A DNA stretch of 8,466 bases, from assembly GCA_040217695.1 (NCBI GenBank), contig JBEHWO010000302.1, positions 1 to 8,466 on the forward strand. The letters run 5' to 3'. The translations under genes were made by a program, and so were the position numbers. Below the pieces are notes generated by a model. That model had not been told where the DNA came from, did not search any database, and was given only the letters and a program-made list of their open reading frames with translations. This DNA comes from CALARM01 sp040217695. Lineage in GTDB: Bacteria; Vulcanimicrobiota; SpSt-956; JAKJGF01. Below, one piece after another: positions 1-5,688 of the stretch; the stretch's first letter is position 1, and every line of letters starts with the position of its first letter.

Positions 1-1
1 G

Positions 2-553
2 ACAGATATAGTGTTTTCCATAGACAGTATAACTACGGCTGTGGCCATGACGAATAAAATAAGTATTATATGGATCGGCGGAATTCTGGGTATAATAGGC
101 ATGAGATTACTTTCCAATTTCTTTGTAAATATTCTGGAAAAATTCCCCCGTACAGAGGATCTTGCCTATCAGCTGGTATTTTTTGTGGGAACAAAACTGC
201 TTCTGGAATCCCTGAAGGTACCTCTCGGTATAGAAATACACATTTCTCATGGTATTTTCTGGTTAATGATGGCTATCATTGTAATAATAGGAGGATCACT
301 TATTTATAAAGATTATCTGACAGAAAAAGCTACAGGAAAGCAAACGGAAAAACTTTATGACGATCTTATTGCATCTGATATGACCTTTGAAGAAATGCTC
401 GAAACTCAGAAATCTATAAACAGCGACCTGCTGAAATTACTGCTCAGAAAGGATTATATCTGCGTAACATCCAGAACAAGCAGGCTTAAATTAAAGAGAC
501 TTATGGAAGAAGTGGACAGCACGGACAGTAGCAAAGCAGGAGCCGGCGCATAA
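2..553 (+). CDS. TerC-family integral membrane protein, 5' end missing
   Basis: This is the C-terminal part of a TerC/YkoY-type membrane protein. The family consists of polytopic inner-membrane proteins linked to metal (manganese, tellurite) handling. The frame is open to the left edge and reads TDIVFSIDSITTAVAMT, which matches the family's conserved 'D-hydrophobic-VFS-hydrophobic-DS..TA' signature. The GTG at 11 is therefore an internal valine and the start lies outside the window. Three hydrophobic stretches follow, around IWIGGILGIIGMRLL, YQLVFFVGTKLLL and IFWLMMAIIVIIGG. They are separated by the 'FP....AYQLVFFVGTKLL' region also typical of the family. After the last helix comes a charged cytoplasmic-looking tail of about 80 residues ending AGAGA. 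The exact substrate cannot be read from the sequence. The TAA stop is at 551-553, and folE2 follows on the same strand after a repeat array. Confidence 0.85.
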   Translation, partial: TDIVFSIDSITTAVAMTNKISIIWIGGILGIIGMRLLSNFFVNILEKFPRTEDLAYQLVFFVGTKLLLESLKVPLGIEIHISHGIFWLMMAIIVIIGGSLIYKDYLTEKATGKQTEKLYDDLIASDMTFEEMLETQKSINSDLLKLLLRKDYICVTSRTSRLKLKRLMEEVDSTDSSKAGAGA

Positions 554-558
554 TGGTT

Positions 559-593
559 GTGACGGGTGACGTGTCACGCGTTACCCGTCACGA
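559..593. repeat. Heptamer dyad array between TerC and folE2
   Basis: Five 7-bp units sit in exact phase: 559 GTGACGG, 566 GTGACGT, 573 GTCACGC, 580 GTTACCC and 587 GTCACGA. The first two are forward and the last three are complementary type. The outer arms GTGACGGGT (559-567) and ACCCGTCAC (583-591) are perfect inverted repeats, so the transcript can form a hairpin. The array fills most of the space between the TerC stop and the folE2 ribosome binding site. It has no T-run and does not look like a standard terminator. Confidence 0.85.
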
Positions 594-597
594 AAAT

Positions 598-615
598 AAG
601 GAGTTGCTCATTTTG
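598..615 (+). promoter_or_regulatory. Ribosome binding site and TTG start of folE2
   Basis: AAGGAG at 598-603 is followed after nine bases by TTG at 613-615. This start gives a protein beginning (M)LDVQNQQDERN, the usual N-terminus of FolE2 proteins. The in-frame ATG at 553 has no ribosome binding site. Starting there would translate the repeat array into a 20-residue extension with no family counterpart. Confidence 0.8.
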
Positions 616-1404
616 TTAGATGTTCAAAACCAGCAGGACGAGAGAAATATAAACATTCAGAGGGCAGGGGTAAAGAAGGTTCATCTCCCGCTGCAAATAC
701 TGGAGCAGGCCGGAACTTATCAGACAGTTACAGCAGAAATATCTCTCTGTGCTGATTTATCAAAAGATTTCCGCGGTACACATATGAGCCGATTTATGGA
801 AATACTCCAGGCATGGAGTAAAGAAAATATGTCAAGCAGGGAAATAAAAATGATTCTTGAAGAGGTTTTAAATAAACTGAATGCTTCCAGGACTGAGATT
901 TCCGTAAGATTCAGATATTTTATAGAAAAACCTGCCCCGAAAAGTCAGTTGAAAGGATTTCTGGATTATTTCTGCGAATTCAGAGGATTTTATGACAGGG
1001 ATTCTTTCCGTTTCATTCTTGGTGCGGAAGTGCCAGTTACAACAGTATGTCCGTGCAGTAAAGAGATCTCTCAATATGGCGCTCATAACCAGCGGGCCAT
1101 TGTAAAGGTAAATATCGAATACAGACCGGAAGAATTTATATGGCTCGAAGAACTCATATCAAATATTGAAAAAACAGGCAGTTCTGAACTTTTCCCAATT
1201 CTTAAGAGAAATGATGAGAAATATATTACTGAAAGTGCCTATGAGAATCCCAAATTTGTTGAAGATGTTGTAAGGGATATTGTGACGATCCTGAGACAGG
1301 ATAAGAGATTGTGCCGCTTTGATGTGGAATGTGAAGCTTCCGAGTCAATACACAATCATAATGCCTTTGCTTACCACAGGGAAGAGGTGATCAGTGACCA
1401 GTGA
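613..1404 (+). CDS. folE2: GTP cyclohydrolase I, FolE2 type (GCYH-IB)
   Basis: FolE2 converts GTP to 7,8-dihydroneopterin triphosphate in the cytoplasm. This is the first step of tetrahydrofolate synthesis and also feeds queuosine-type pathways; the FolE2 (GCYH-IB) form is metal-dependent and unrelated in sequence to FolE. From the TTG start the product is 263 residues, a normal length for the family. Signature segments are DVQNQQDERN at the N-terminus, the zinc/catalytic block VCPCSKEISQYGAHNQR (Cys146, Cys148 and His158 in TTG numbering), a TESAYENPKFVED segment, and the C-terminal ESIHNHNAFAYH. The last residues, VISDQ, and the TGA stop are encoded by three in-phase heptamer units beginning at 1387, so the repeat forms the gene's 3' end. 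The gene is codirectional with TerC but separated from it by a dyad repeat. No riboswitch is seen upstream. The assignment is secure. Confidence 0.95.
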   Translation: MLDVQNQQDERNINIQRAGVKKVHLPLQILEQAGTYQTVTAEISLCADLSKDFRGTHMSRFMEILQAWSKENMSSREIKMILEEVLNKLNASRTEISVRFRYFIEKPAPKSQLKGFLDYFCEFRGFYDRDSFRFILGAEVPVTTVCPCSKEISQYGAHNQRAIVKVNIEYRPEEFIWLEELISNIEKTGSSELFPILKRNDEKYITESAYENPKFVEDVVRDIVTILRQDKRLCRFDVECEASESIHNHNAFAYHREEVISDQ

Positions 1405-1442
1405 ATTTTACGCATCACGCATCACGCATCACGCATCACAAC
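1387..1442. repeat. Heptamer dyad array at the convergent folE2/487-residue gene junction
   Basis: Eight 7-bp units run in exact phase. Forward units start at 1387 (GTGATCA), 1394 (GTGACCA) and 1401 (GTGAATT). Complementary units start at 1408 (TTACGCA), 1415, 1422 and 1429 (TCACGCA each) and 1436 (TCACAAC). The switch of orientation is at GTGAATT/TTAC. The array contains the TGA stop of folE2 (1402-1404) and, on the other strand, the TGA stop of the convergent gene (1436-1438). The two arms pair only at the GTGA/TCAC cores. It may act as a shared 3' end for both transcripts, but there is no canonical T-tract. Confidence 0.85.
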
Positions 1443-2899
1443 ATCTGCAGTTCTTTAAGCAATTCCTCTTCGGAAACGAGTTCCGTAGAACAGGTCAGAT
1501 ATATTCTGAGCAGAGGAAGTCTGTTCAGCGAAGGATCAAATGTTTTGTCTACCTTCTGCATCGTTTCAAACAGATTATCTATAAAATATGGAGAAAGCTT
1601 ACCTTTAAGAGCGGATATCATATCATTAACGTCCGGTGTCCATATCTTTGCTGTGTTTTTATTGCCTGAACCAATTGTAACTTCATCTTTTACATCAATT
1701 AACTGTTCCTCTTTCTGCGGGCCTATAGTAACAATATCTTTTGCCAGGATTACTTCTTCTTTCTCGAAAACATCCATGTCACCCGCATTATAGAGGTCAG
1801 TCTTTCTTTCATATTCTTCCAGTTCTCTGTTGTACCTGGCAAGTTTTTCATAATAGGACATTTTATGCTGTTTCCCATCCAATTCACTTAGAGCTTTTGC
1901 ACTTAATGTGACACGTTCTTTTTCCTCCAGGAACAGAGAATTTATACTTGCATTGAAGGGATCGTCAAAATTATGTTCTTCCAGTTTTTTATTACAGTCC
2001 TGTATTTCCCTGTAATAATTACTGAGTTTCTCATAATAAGAAAATTTATGCTGCTGACCATCTATATGACACAGGGCTTCCGGACTCGGAGCATATTTAT
2101 CCTGCGGAACAGTGTCTTCTTCTTTTTTTTCGAATATATCTGTCTGACCCAGTTCATACAGAAGAAGTTTTCTTTCATATTCTGCCCGTTCTGCCTGGTA
2201 TTTTCGGAGTTTTTCATAATAGGACATTTTGTGCTGTTTTCCGTCCAGTTCACTCAGAGCCTTTGCACTTAAATCAGTTGTTTCTCCGGAATAAAACATG
2301 AGAGGTAAAGGCTTATCTTTAAAGGCATCTCTGTCTCCTGCATTGTAGTAGAGCATTTTGTCTTCATGTTCTCTTGTTTTTTTATAGTAATCTTCTAACT
2401 CTACGTAATAGGACATTTTTCTCTGATGGCCATCCATTTCGCTCAGGGCTTTTGCAGTCATTTCAGCTCTTTCTTTTGAGTAAAAGAGAAGAGGATCCAT
2501 TGTTTCTGAAGGAGTATTTGTTTCTTTGTCGTCCTTCCCGTGGCTTTTTGTGTCAAATTCCTGTTTCTCTCTGTAATATTCTTTCAGCTTGATGTAATAA
2601 GAAAGTTTGTATTGATTGTTATCAAGACAGGCAAGTGCTTCAACACTGAGATCCATTATGTCGGAAGGTAAATAAAGTTCTCTGTGATCAGACAGGAGGG
2701 GGGCATTTTCTCTGTCTTCCTCTGTTGCTTCTTCATGAGGCAGCAGCGATTTACCGGGAGGAAGCTTTACCGTATAATGTCTGTCAAGAGCTTCCATTGC
2801 CTGCTGTGCAGGGACAAAATAGGTTATATTGTACTGATTGTTTTCCCCGGAAATAATGGCGGCAGGGCCCTGTTTCCTTTCTCTGTCTATTTCAGCCAT
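1436..2899 (-). CDS. Repeat protein with five ~62-residue 'ALSELDG-KMSYYEKL' units, function unknown
   Basis: I do not recognise this 487-residue protein. It has no signal peptide or membrane segment and is rich in Glu, Lys and Tyr, so it is probably cytoplasmic and largely helical. Five repeats have the core A-L-x-x-hydrophobic-D-x-x-Q-x-K-hydrophobic-S-Y-Y-x-x-L followed by a charged Tyr-rich helix. Their AL pairs lie at residues 88, 151, 214, 275 and 336, a spacing of 63, 63, 61 and 61. Repeats three and five share 22 identical residues encoded by DNA that differs at seven positions. Residues 386-410 hold two short DIVTIG/DEVTIG elements. Residues ~423-487 form a separate helical tail domain containing LSPYFIDNLFETM. 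The start ATG has AGGAGG ten bases upstream, lying inside the end of the 644-residue gene, and only 5 nt separate the two genes, so they are translationally coupled. The TGA stop lies inside a heptamer repeat unit. Confidence 0.85.
   Translation of the reverse strand: MAEIDRERKQGPAAIISGENNQYNITYFVPAQQAMEALDRHYTVKLPPGKSLLPHEEATEEDRENAPLLSDHRELYLPSDIMDLSVEALACLDNNQYKLSYYIKLKEYYREKQEFDTKSHGKDDKETNTPSETMDPLLFYSKERAEMTAKALSEMDGHQRKMSYYVELEDYYKKTREHEDKMLYYNAGDRDAFKDKPLPLMFYSGETTDLSAKALSELDGKQHKMSYYEKLRKYQAERAEYERKLLLYELGQTDIFEKKEEDTVPQDKYAPSPEALCHIDGQQHKFSYYEKLSNYYREIQDCNKKLEEHNFDDPFNASINSLFLEEKERVTLSAKALSELDGKQHKMSYYEKLARYNRELEEYERKTDLYNAGDMDVFEKEEVILAKDIVTIGPQKEEQLIDVKDEVTIGSGNKNTAKIWTPDVNDMISALKGKLSPYFIDNLFETMQKVDKTFDPSLNRLPLLRIYLTCSTELVSEEELLKELQML
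1841..1906 (-). repeat. Near-identical coding repeat copy 5 (partner at 2207-2272)
   Basis: This encodes residues 332-353 of the 487-residue protein, which are identical in protein sequence to residues 210-231. By eye the two 66-bp segments differ at seven positions. All are transitions and all are silent, which indicates protein-level selection after duplication. Confidence 0.75.
2207..2272 (-). repeat. Near-identical coding repeat copy 3 (partner at 1841-1906)
   Basis: This encodes residues 210-231 of the 487-residue protein, beginning LSAKALSELDG. It is the best match to the unit at 1841-1906. Copies one, two and four are more diverged at both DNA and protein level. Confidence 0.75.
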
Positions 2900-2904
2900 T
2901 ATGT

Positions 2905-4839
2905 TTATCCCTCCTGAAAAGAAAGACCGAATTTCATCTTTATATATGGCAGTTTCTGTATATTATCCCTTATACCCGGTACATATTTCATATTTCCTGC
3001 GGCACCGTATTTAAGTATTGCATGGGCCCATAGCTGTGGATCGAGAGTTAAAAAAGGATTATGAAAAGGATTTTCTCTCAGTTTCATACCGAGCAGGGGA
3101 GAAAAGAGTATTTCCTGCATGTTACTTTCATATATATGTTCAAGGAGAGGATCTTTTGAGAAATTCATGCTTTTTTGCCAGTCTTTACCTTTTATTTCTC
3201 TTCTGTATGAACCGTCCGGATAGATGGTTTTATCTTCAAATAGACCATCAGGCTCAAACTCTGTAGATAAATGGGCCATCTTACTCTGAGGCCAGCAAAA
3301 ACATTGCTGTGTTATGCCGTTGCCCCAGTTCTTAAATAGATAACATGTACCGTCAGGGAATTTTATTCCCTGTTTCTGCATATTCTGACCGTATAGAACA
3401 TCTGAAAGAAGAGTATTGTCAGGATAACGGACTGTTTTTCTCTGCTCTCCAGTGTCAAACCAGGTCGTAGACTCTCTTACACCGTTTTTATAATTTACAT
3501 TCCTTTTAATAATATTCTCAGGTAATTCCATCATGTCACAGGAGTTACCGTTGGGATGATTTATTATATTTCTTACTGCATTGTTTTTATAGAAATAGCA
3601 TTTATTGGACAGTCCGTCAGGAGAGGTTTTTTCATATCTGAGAACTTCTCTGTCAGAGAGCCAGGATATACCGGTAGTGCCTTTACCATAGATCTGTGAA
3701 ATATCTTTACCGGCACCGTTTTTTTCTATTATAGTATTTCTCTCAAGGCATGGAGCATTATAATTGATTTCCATATTTTTTTCAGGGAAATCAACAAGAG
3801 AAGCTTTCTTTTTACTGAAAGATTCTTCCAATTTTACAAGTCTCATATCGGGAGAAGTGACGGCACTTTTTCTGATACCTCTCATACTGTCCGTTATCCT
3901 GGTATAATTCAGCCTTTTACCTTCTTCAGAGGCGATTGATACATGTTCTAAAGCATTATTACCTTTTTTGTACTTATAAACCATAGAGCCTGTATTGTAA
4001 TCTGTGTTTTTCTCCATAGAAATGTCTTTATAGTGACTTTTAATGGTTTCTATAGAATCATTCTGTATCATACGGGAAAAAGAAAAATCTCCCGACAGGT
4101 CGGAAATATTTTTTTCTTTTATACCTGCCTTCTCCCAGTTTGTAAGTGTCTCAACCAGATTGTTGGAACATGTTCTCTGTCTCTGTTTTATTGAATCTTT
4201 TTCCCAGGAAATTCTCTTTTCATTTATTTTTTCACTGCCTGATACGGATGTATCAAGTTGCTTTTCGAAATCTGCAAATCCCGGAAGCTGAAGTGTTTTC
4301 CCTCCGTCCTGAACAGAACCGGCCATCATAAAAGATGTATCGGCAATAGCAGCCTGTCTGTCGAAGAAATCCTTTATCCATTTCTGAGAGGTTTTTTGAG
4401 ATGATGCCGAAAAATCCCTGTTACACTCTGTAACTCTGCCGGGCCATTTTACAATATTCAATCTTTCTCTGTCATTTATCTGTTTTTCCTTTTCCACCGT
4501 TCCGTCTTTCCATATTCTTCTTGTATTCTCTATACCATTTCTATCTCTGTATGTTTCTTTTACGGATTTTTCTCTTTTTCCCCTGTTATGAAGATCTGCA
4601 TCTATGGTTTTTTCTTCGGAAAGTCCTCCTACCCGATTAAGAGAATGGTTATTTCTTATATTATATATATCAGACAGTACGTCATTATAATAACTGTTCA
4701 GTTTTTTCTGATCTTCTACTGTCATAGAACCAATCTTACCGGTTCGTTCCATTTCAGTATTTATTAATTTATTTACCCTGGCTTTTCTTATTTCTCTGGC
4801 AGAGAAATAAGGAGACAGTGATACCTGCTTTATATCCAT
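2905..4839 (-). CDS. Hypothetical 644-residue protein with YPDG-type (MORN-like) repeats
   Basis: I do not recognise a family for the whole protein. There is no signal peptide or membrane helix. Residues 1-65 are helical and charged (SPYFSAREIRKARVNKLI). Residues ~65-350 are hydrophilic, Ser/Lys/Glu-rich and probably partly disordered. Residues ~95-135 and ~365-555 contain short beta-hairpin-like units built on aromatic-x-D-G/N-G turns, for example IWKDGTVEKEKQ, VNYKNGVREST, VRYPDNTLL, IKFPDGTCYLF and IYPDGSYRREI. These resemble MORN or YwqK-type repeats, but the spacing is irregular. The last ~80 residues are a compact region with LEHIYESNMQEILFSPLLGMKL. The start ATG has AAAGG eight bases upstream. 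The 487-residue gene follows after 5 nt, so the two probably act together. Function is unknown; a structural or surface-interaction role is only a guess from the repeats. Confidence 0.8.
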   Translation of the reverse strand: MDIKQVSLSPYFSAREIRKARVNKLINTEMERTGKIGSMTVEDQKKLNSYYNDVLSDIYNIRNNHSLNRVGGLSEEKTIDADLHNRGKREKSVKETYRDRNGIENTRRIWKDGTVEKEKQINDRERLNIVKWPGRVTECNRDFSASSQKTSQKWIKDFFDRQAAIADTSFMMAGSVQDGGKTLQLPGFADFEKQLDTSVSGSEKINEKRISWEKDSIKQRQRTCSNNLVETLTNWEKAGIKEKNISDLSGDFSFSRMIQNDSIETIKSHYKDISMEKNTDYNTGSMVYKYKKGNNALEHVSIASEEGKRLNYTRITDSMRGIRKSAVTSPDMRLVKLEESFSKKKASLVDFPEKNMEINYNAPCLERNTIIEKNGAGKDISQIYGKGTTGISWLSDREVLRYEKTSPDGLSNKCYFYKNNAVRNIINHPNGNSCDMMELPENIIKRNVNYKNGVRESTTWFDTGEQRKTVRYPDNTLLSDVLYGQNMQKQGIKFPDGTCYLFKNWGNGITQQCFCWPQSKMAHLSTEFEPDGLFEDKTIYPDGSYRREIKGKDWQKSMNFSKDPLLEHIYESNMQEILFSPLLGMKLRENPFHNPFLTLDPQLWAHAILKYGAAGNMKYVPGIRDNIQKLPYIKMKFGLSFQEG

Positions 4840-4856
4840 TTGCGAAACCTTTCATT

Positions 4857-4899
4857 GATATCGTGACAGGTGACAAATAACCCGTCACGTAGGGATATC
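4857..4899. repeat. Heptamer dyad array flanked by GATATC
   Basis: Units in phase are 4863 GTGACAG, 4870 GTGACAA, 4877 ATAACCC and 4884 GTCACGT, two forward and two complementary. The array is bracketed by GATATC at 4857-4862 and 4894-4899. The left boundary reads ATCGTGAC, as in other arrays of this window. It separates the start of the 644-residue gene from the stop of the 118-residue gene. Confidence 0.8.
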
Positions 4900-5254
4900 A
4901 GGATACACTTATGTCAGAAAATCTTTCTTTATTCCGTAAAATTAATTCTTCTATACTTGCGAGTATATCGTCTGCTTCTTCTGCTTTAAAAAGACCTTCC
5001 GATATATGGTCTTTGTTGTTGTCTTTTAAAAAGGCAACAAAATCCCCTGTGCCTTCAATATATAAGTTAAGAGCTTCCAGAAAAAGTTCCCTTACATTTT
5101 CCGTCCCCGATATATTTTCGGAGGCACTTTTGTTTTTTATTATCCTCAGTTGTATGAGACTTTTATTCAGGGCTTTTTCTATTTTGACTTTTTCATAAAC
5201 ATCATCTTTAAGGATTTTTTTTCCTAAAACCCTTAAACTGTTAAGTAACTCCAT
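4898..5254 (-). CDS. Small helical protein, 118 residues, function unknown
   Basis: The product is charged and predicted mostly helical, with no cysteine cluster, signal peptide or membrane segment. The N-terminal half (residues 1-45) is basic: MELLNSLRVLGKKILKDD, then a KALNKSLIQLRIIKNK segment. The C-terminal half (residues ~52-112) is acidic and leucine/isoleucine-rich, containing LFLEALNLYIEGTGDFVAFL and EEADDILASIEELI, which would suit a helical bundle or a binding adaptor. The ATG is preceded by GGAG with a seven-base spacer, a good ribosome binding site. The stop TGA is at 4898-4900. It lies in the codirectional minus-strand run, between two heptamer arrays. I cannot assign a family. 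Confidence 0.75.
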   Translation of the reverse strand: MELLNSLRVLGKKILKDDVYEKVKIEKALNKSLIQLRIIKNKSASENISGTENVRELFLEALNLYIEGTGDFVAFLKDNNKDHISEGLFKAEEADDILASIEELILRNKERFSDISVS

Positions 5255-5277
5255 ATTTTTACTCCGGATTTTTTTTA

Positions 5278-5327
5278 GTAATGTGTAACGCGTAATGCGT
5301 AATGCGTAATGCGTAATGCGTTACACA
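5278..5327. repeat. Heptamer array with perfect 10-bp inverted ends
   Basis: Seven in-phase units are present: 5278 GTAATGT, 5285 GTAACGC, then GTAATGC at 5292, 5299, 5306 and 5313, and 5320 GTTACAC. TGTGTAACGC (5282-5291) and GCGTTACACA (5318-5327) are perfect reverse complements, so the four identical internal units sit in the loop of a potential hairpin. The array fills the gap between the 67- and 118-residue genes. Confidence 0.9.
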
Positions 5328-5335
5328 GCTTTATT

Positions 5336-5539
5336 TCATTTATCCTGTTCATTTTTTGCTTCCCTGTCTTCTTCCATTACCTTTTCCCTGAGAGCTCTTT
5401 CATAAAGAACGACTCCGATTTTTTGAAGATCTTCGAGCAACATGGCAATACCTACAAAGGTGCATTTGTTAATACCTTCTGCATAAAGGGCACATTCCTT
5501 GTTACATGGCCCCTGATTGAACGGACATTTGTTAAACAT
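5336..5539 (-). CDS. Small four-cysteine protein, possible metal binder
   Basis: This is a 67-residue protein beginning MFNKCPFNQGPCNKECALY. Cysteines at residues 5, 12, 16 and 26 form C-x6-C-x3-C-x9-C, ending in KCTFVGIAMLLEDL. A helical charged tail follows. Small bacterial and phage proteins with a similar CP...C...CA-aromatic...C-hydrophobic arrangement exist, and the four cysteines would suit zinc or an iron-sulfur cluster, but the ligand is inference. The ATG at 5539 lies 17 bases after AAGGAG, an unusually long gap. An in-frame TAA six bases before the ATG rules out any upstream start. A tiny ORF of six codons, MKGVKN, starts at 5566 just ahead and overlaps the AAGGAG; it may be chance or a leader. 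Repeat arrays lie on both sides. Confidence 0.75.
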   Translation of the reverse strand: MFNKCPFNQGPCNKECALYAEGINKCTFVGIAMLLEDLQKIGVVLYERALREKVMEEDREAKNEQDK

Positions 5540-5574
5540 ATCGATTTAATTCTTAACTCCTTTCATTATTGGGC

Positions 5575-5595
5575 GTAACGCGTTACAGGTGATGT
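5575..5595. repeat. Short heptamer array with 12-bp palindrome
   Basis: In-phase units are 5575 GTAACGC, 5582 GTTACAG and 5589 GTGATGT. GTAACGCGTTAC (5575-5586) is a perfect palindrome made by one forward and one complementary unit. It lies just upstream (minus-strand sense) of the 67-residue gene. Confidence 0.75.
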
Positions 5596-5597
5596 TA

Positions 5598-5634
5598 CCA
5601 CCTTCGGAGCGAACACTGTTCGTTCCGAAGGTGG
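5598..5634. repeat. Long near-perfect hairpin, 18-bp arms
   Basis: The left arm at 5598-5615 (CCACCTTCGGAGCGAACA) and the right arm at 5617-5634 (TGTTCGTTCCGAAGGTGG) are reverse complements with one mismatch, which is a G:T pair on one strand. Only one base separates them. It is GC-rich relative to its surroundings. No T-run follows on either strand, so it is not a canonical rho-independent terminator. It abuts the heptamer array but does not share its 7-bp unit. Confidence 0.9.
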
Positions 5635-5663
5635 GCAGAATATAGTTAATAGTTTCTTTCCTC

Positions 5664-5680
5664 GCGTCACGCGTCACGAT
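5664..5680. repeat. Two-unit heptamer element
   Basis: GTCACGC at 5666 and GTCACGA at 5673 are two complementary-type units. They end in GTCACGAT, the inverse of the ATCGTGAC boundary found at other arrays. The element lies just downstream of the proline-rich gene's TAA stop. Confidence 0.65.
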
Positions 5681-5688
5681 CCCACGTT

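Noticed and set aside
11..13. GTG at 11 as the start of the TerC gene
   Set aside because: The frame is open upstream (TDI before the valine), and the segment matches the interior of TerC proteins.
553..612. ATG at 553 as the folE2 start
   Set aside because: The extension translates the heptamer array. TTG 613 has AAGGAG at nine bases and gives the family N-terminus.
1401..1793. Plus-strand reading frames across the 487-residue gene
   Set aside because: They are antisense shadows. The minus frame has clear amino-acid repeats with silent DNA divergence and a good ribosome binding site.
1436..2899. Link between the 63-residue protein repeat period (189 nt, a multiple of 7) and the 7-bp repeats
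   Set aside because: Other intervals are 61 residues (183 nt), not a multiple of seven, and the coding repeats contain no phased GTRANRN units.
4043..4331. Plus-strand frames within the 644-residue gene
   Set aside because: Antisense shadows with no ribosome binding site or recognisable product.
5598..5634. Rho-independent terminator
   Set aside because: The stem is strong, but no T-run follows on either strand and the loop is a single base at the symmetric centre.
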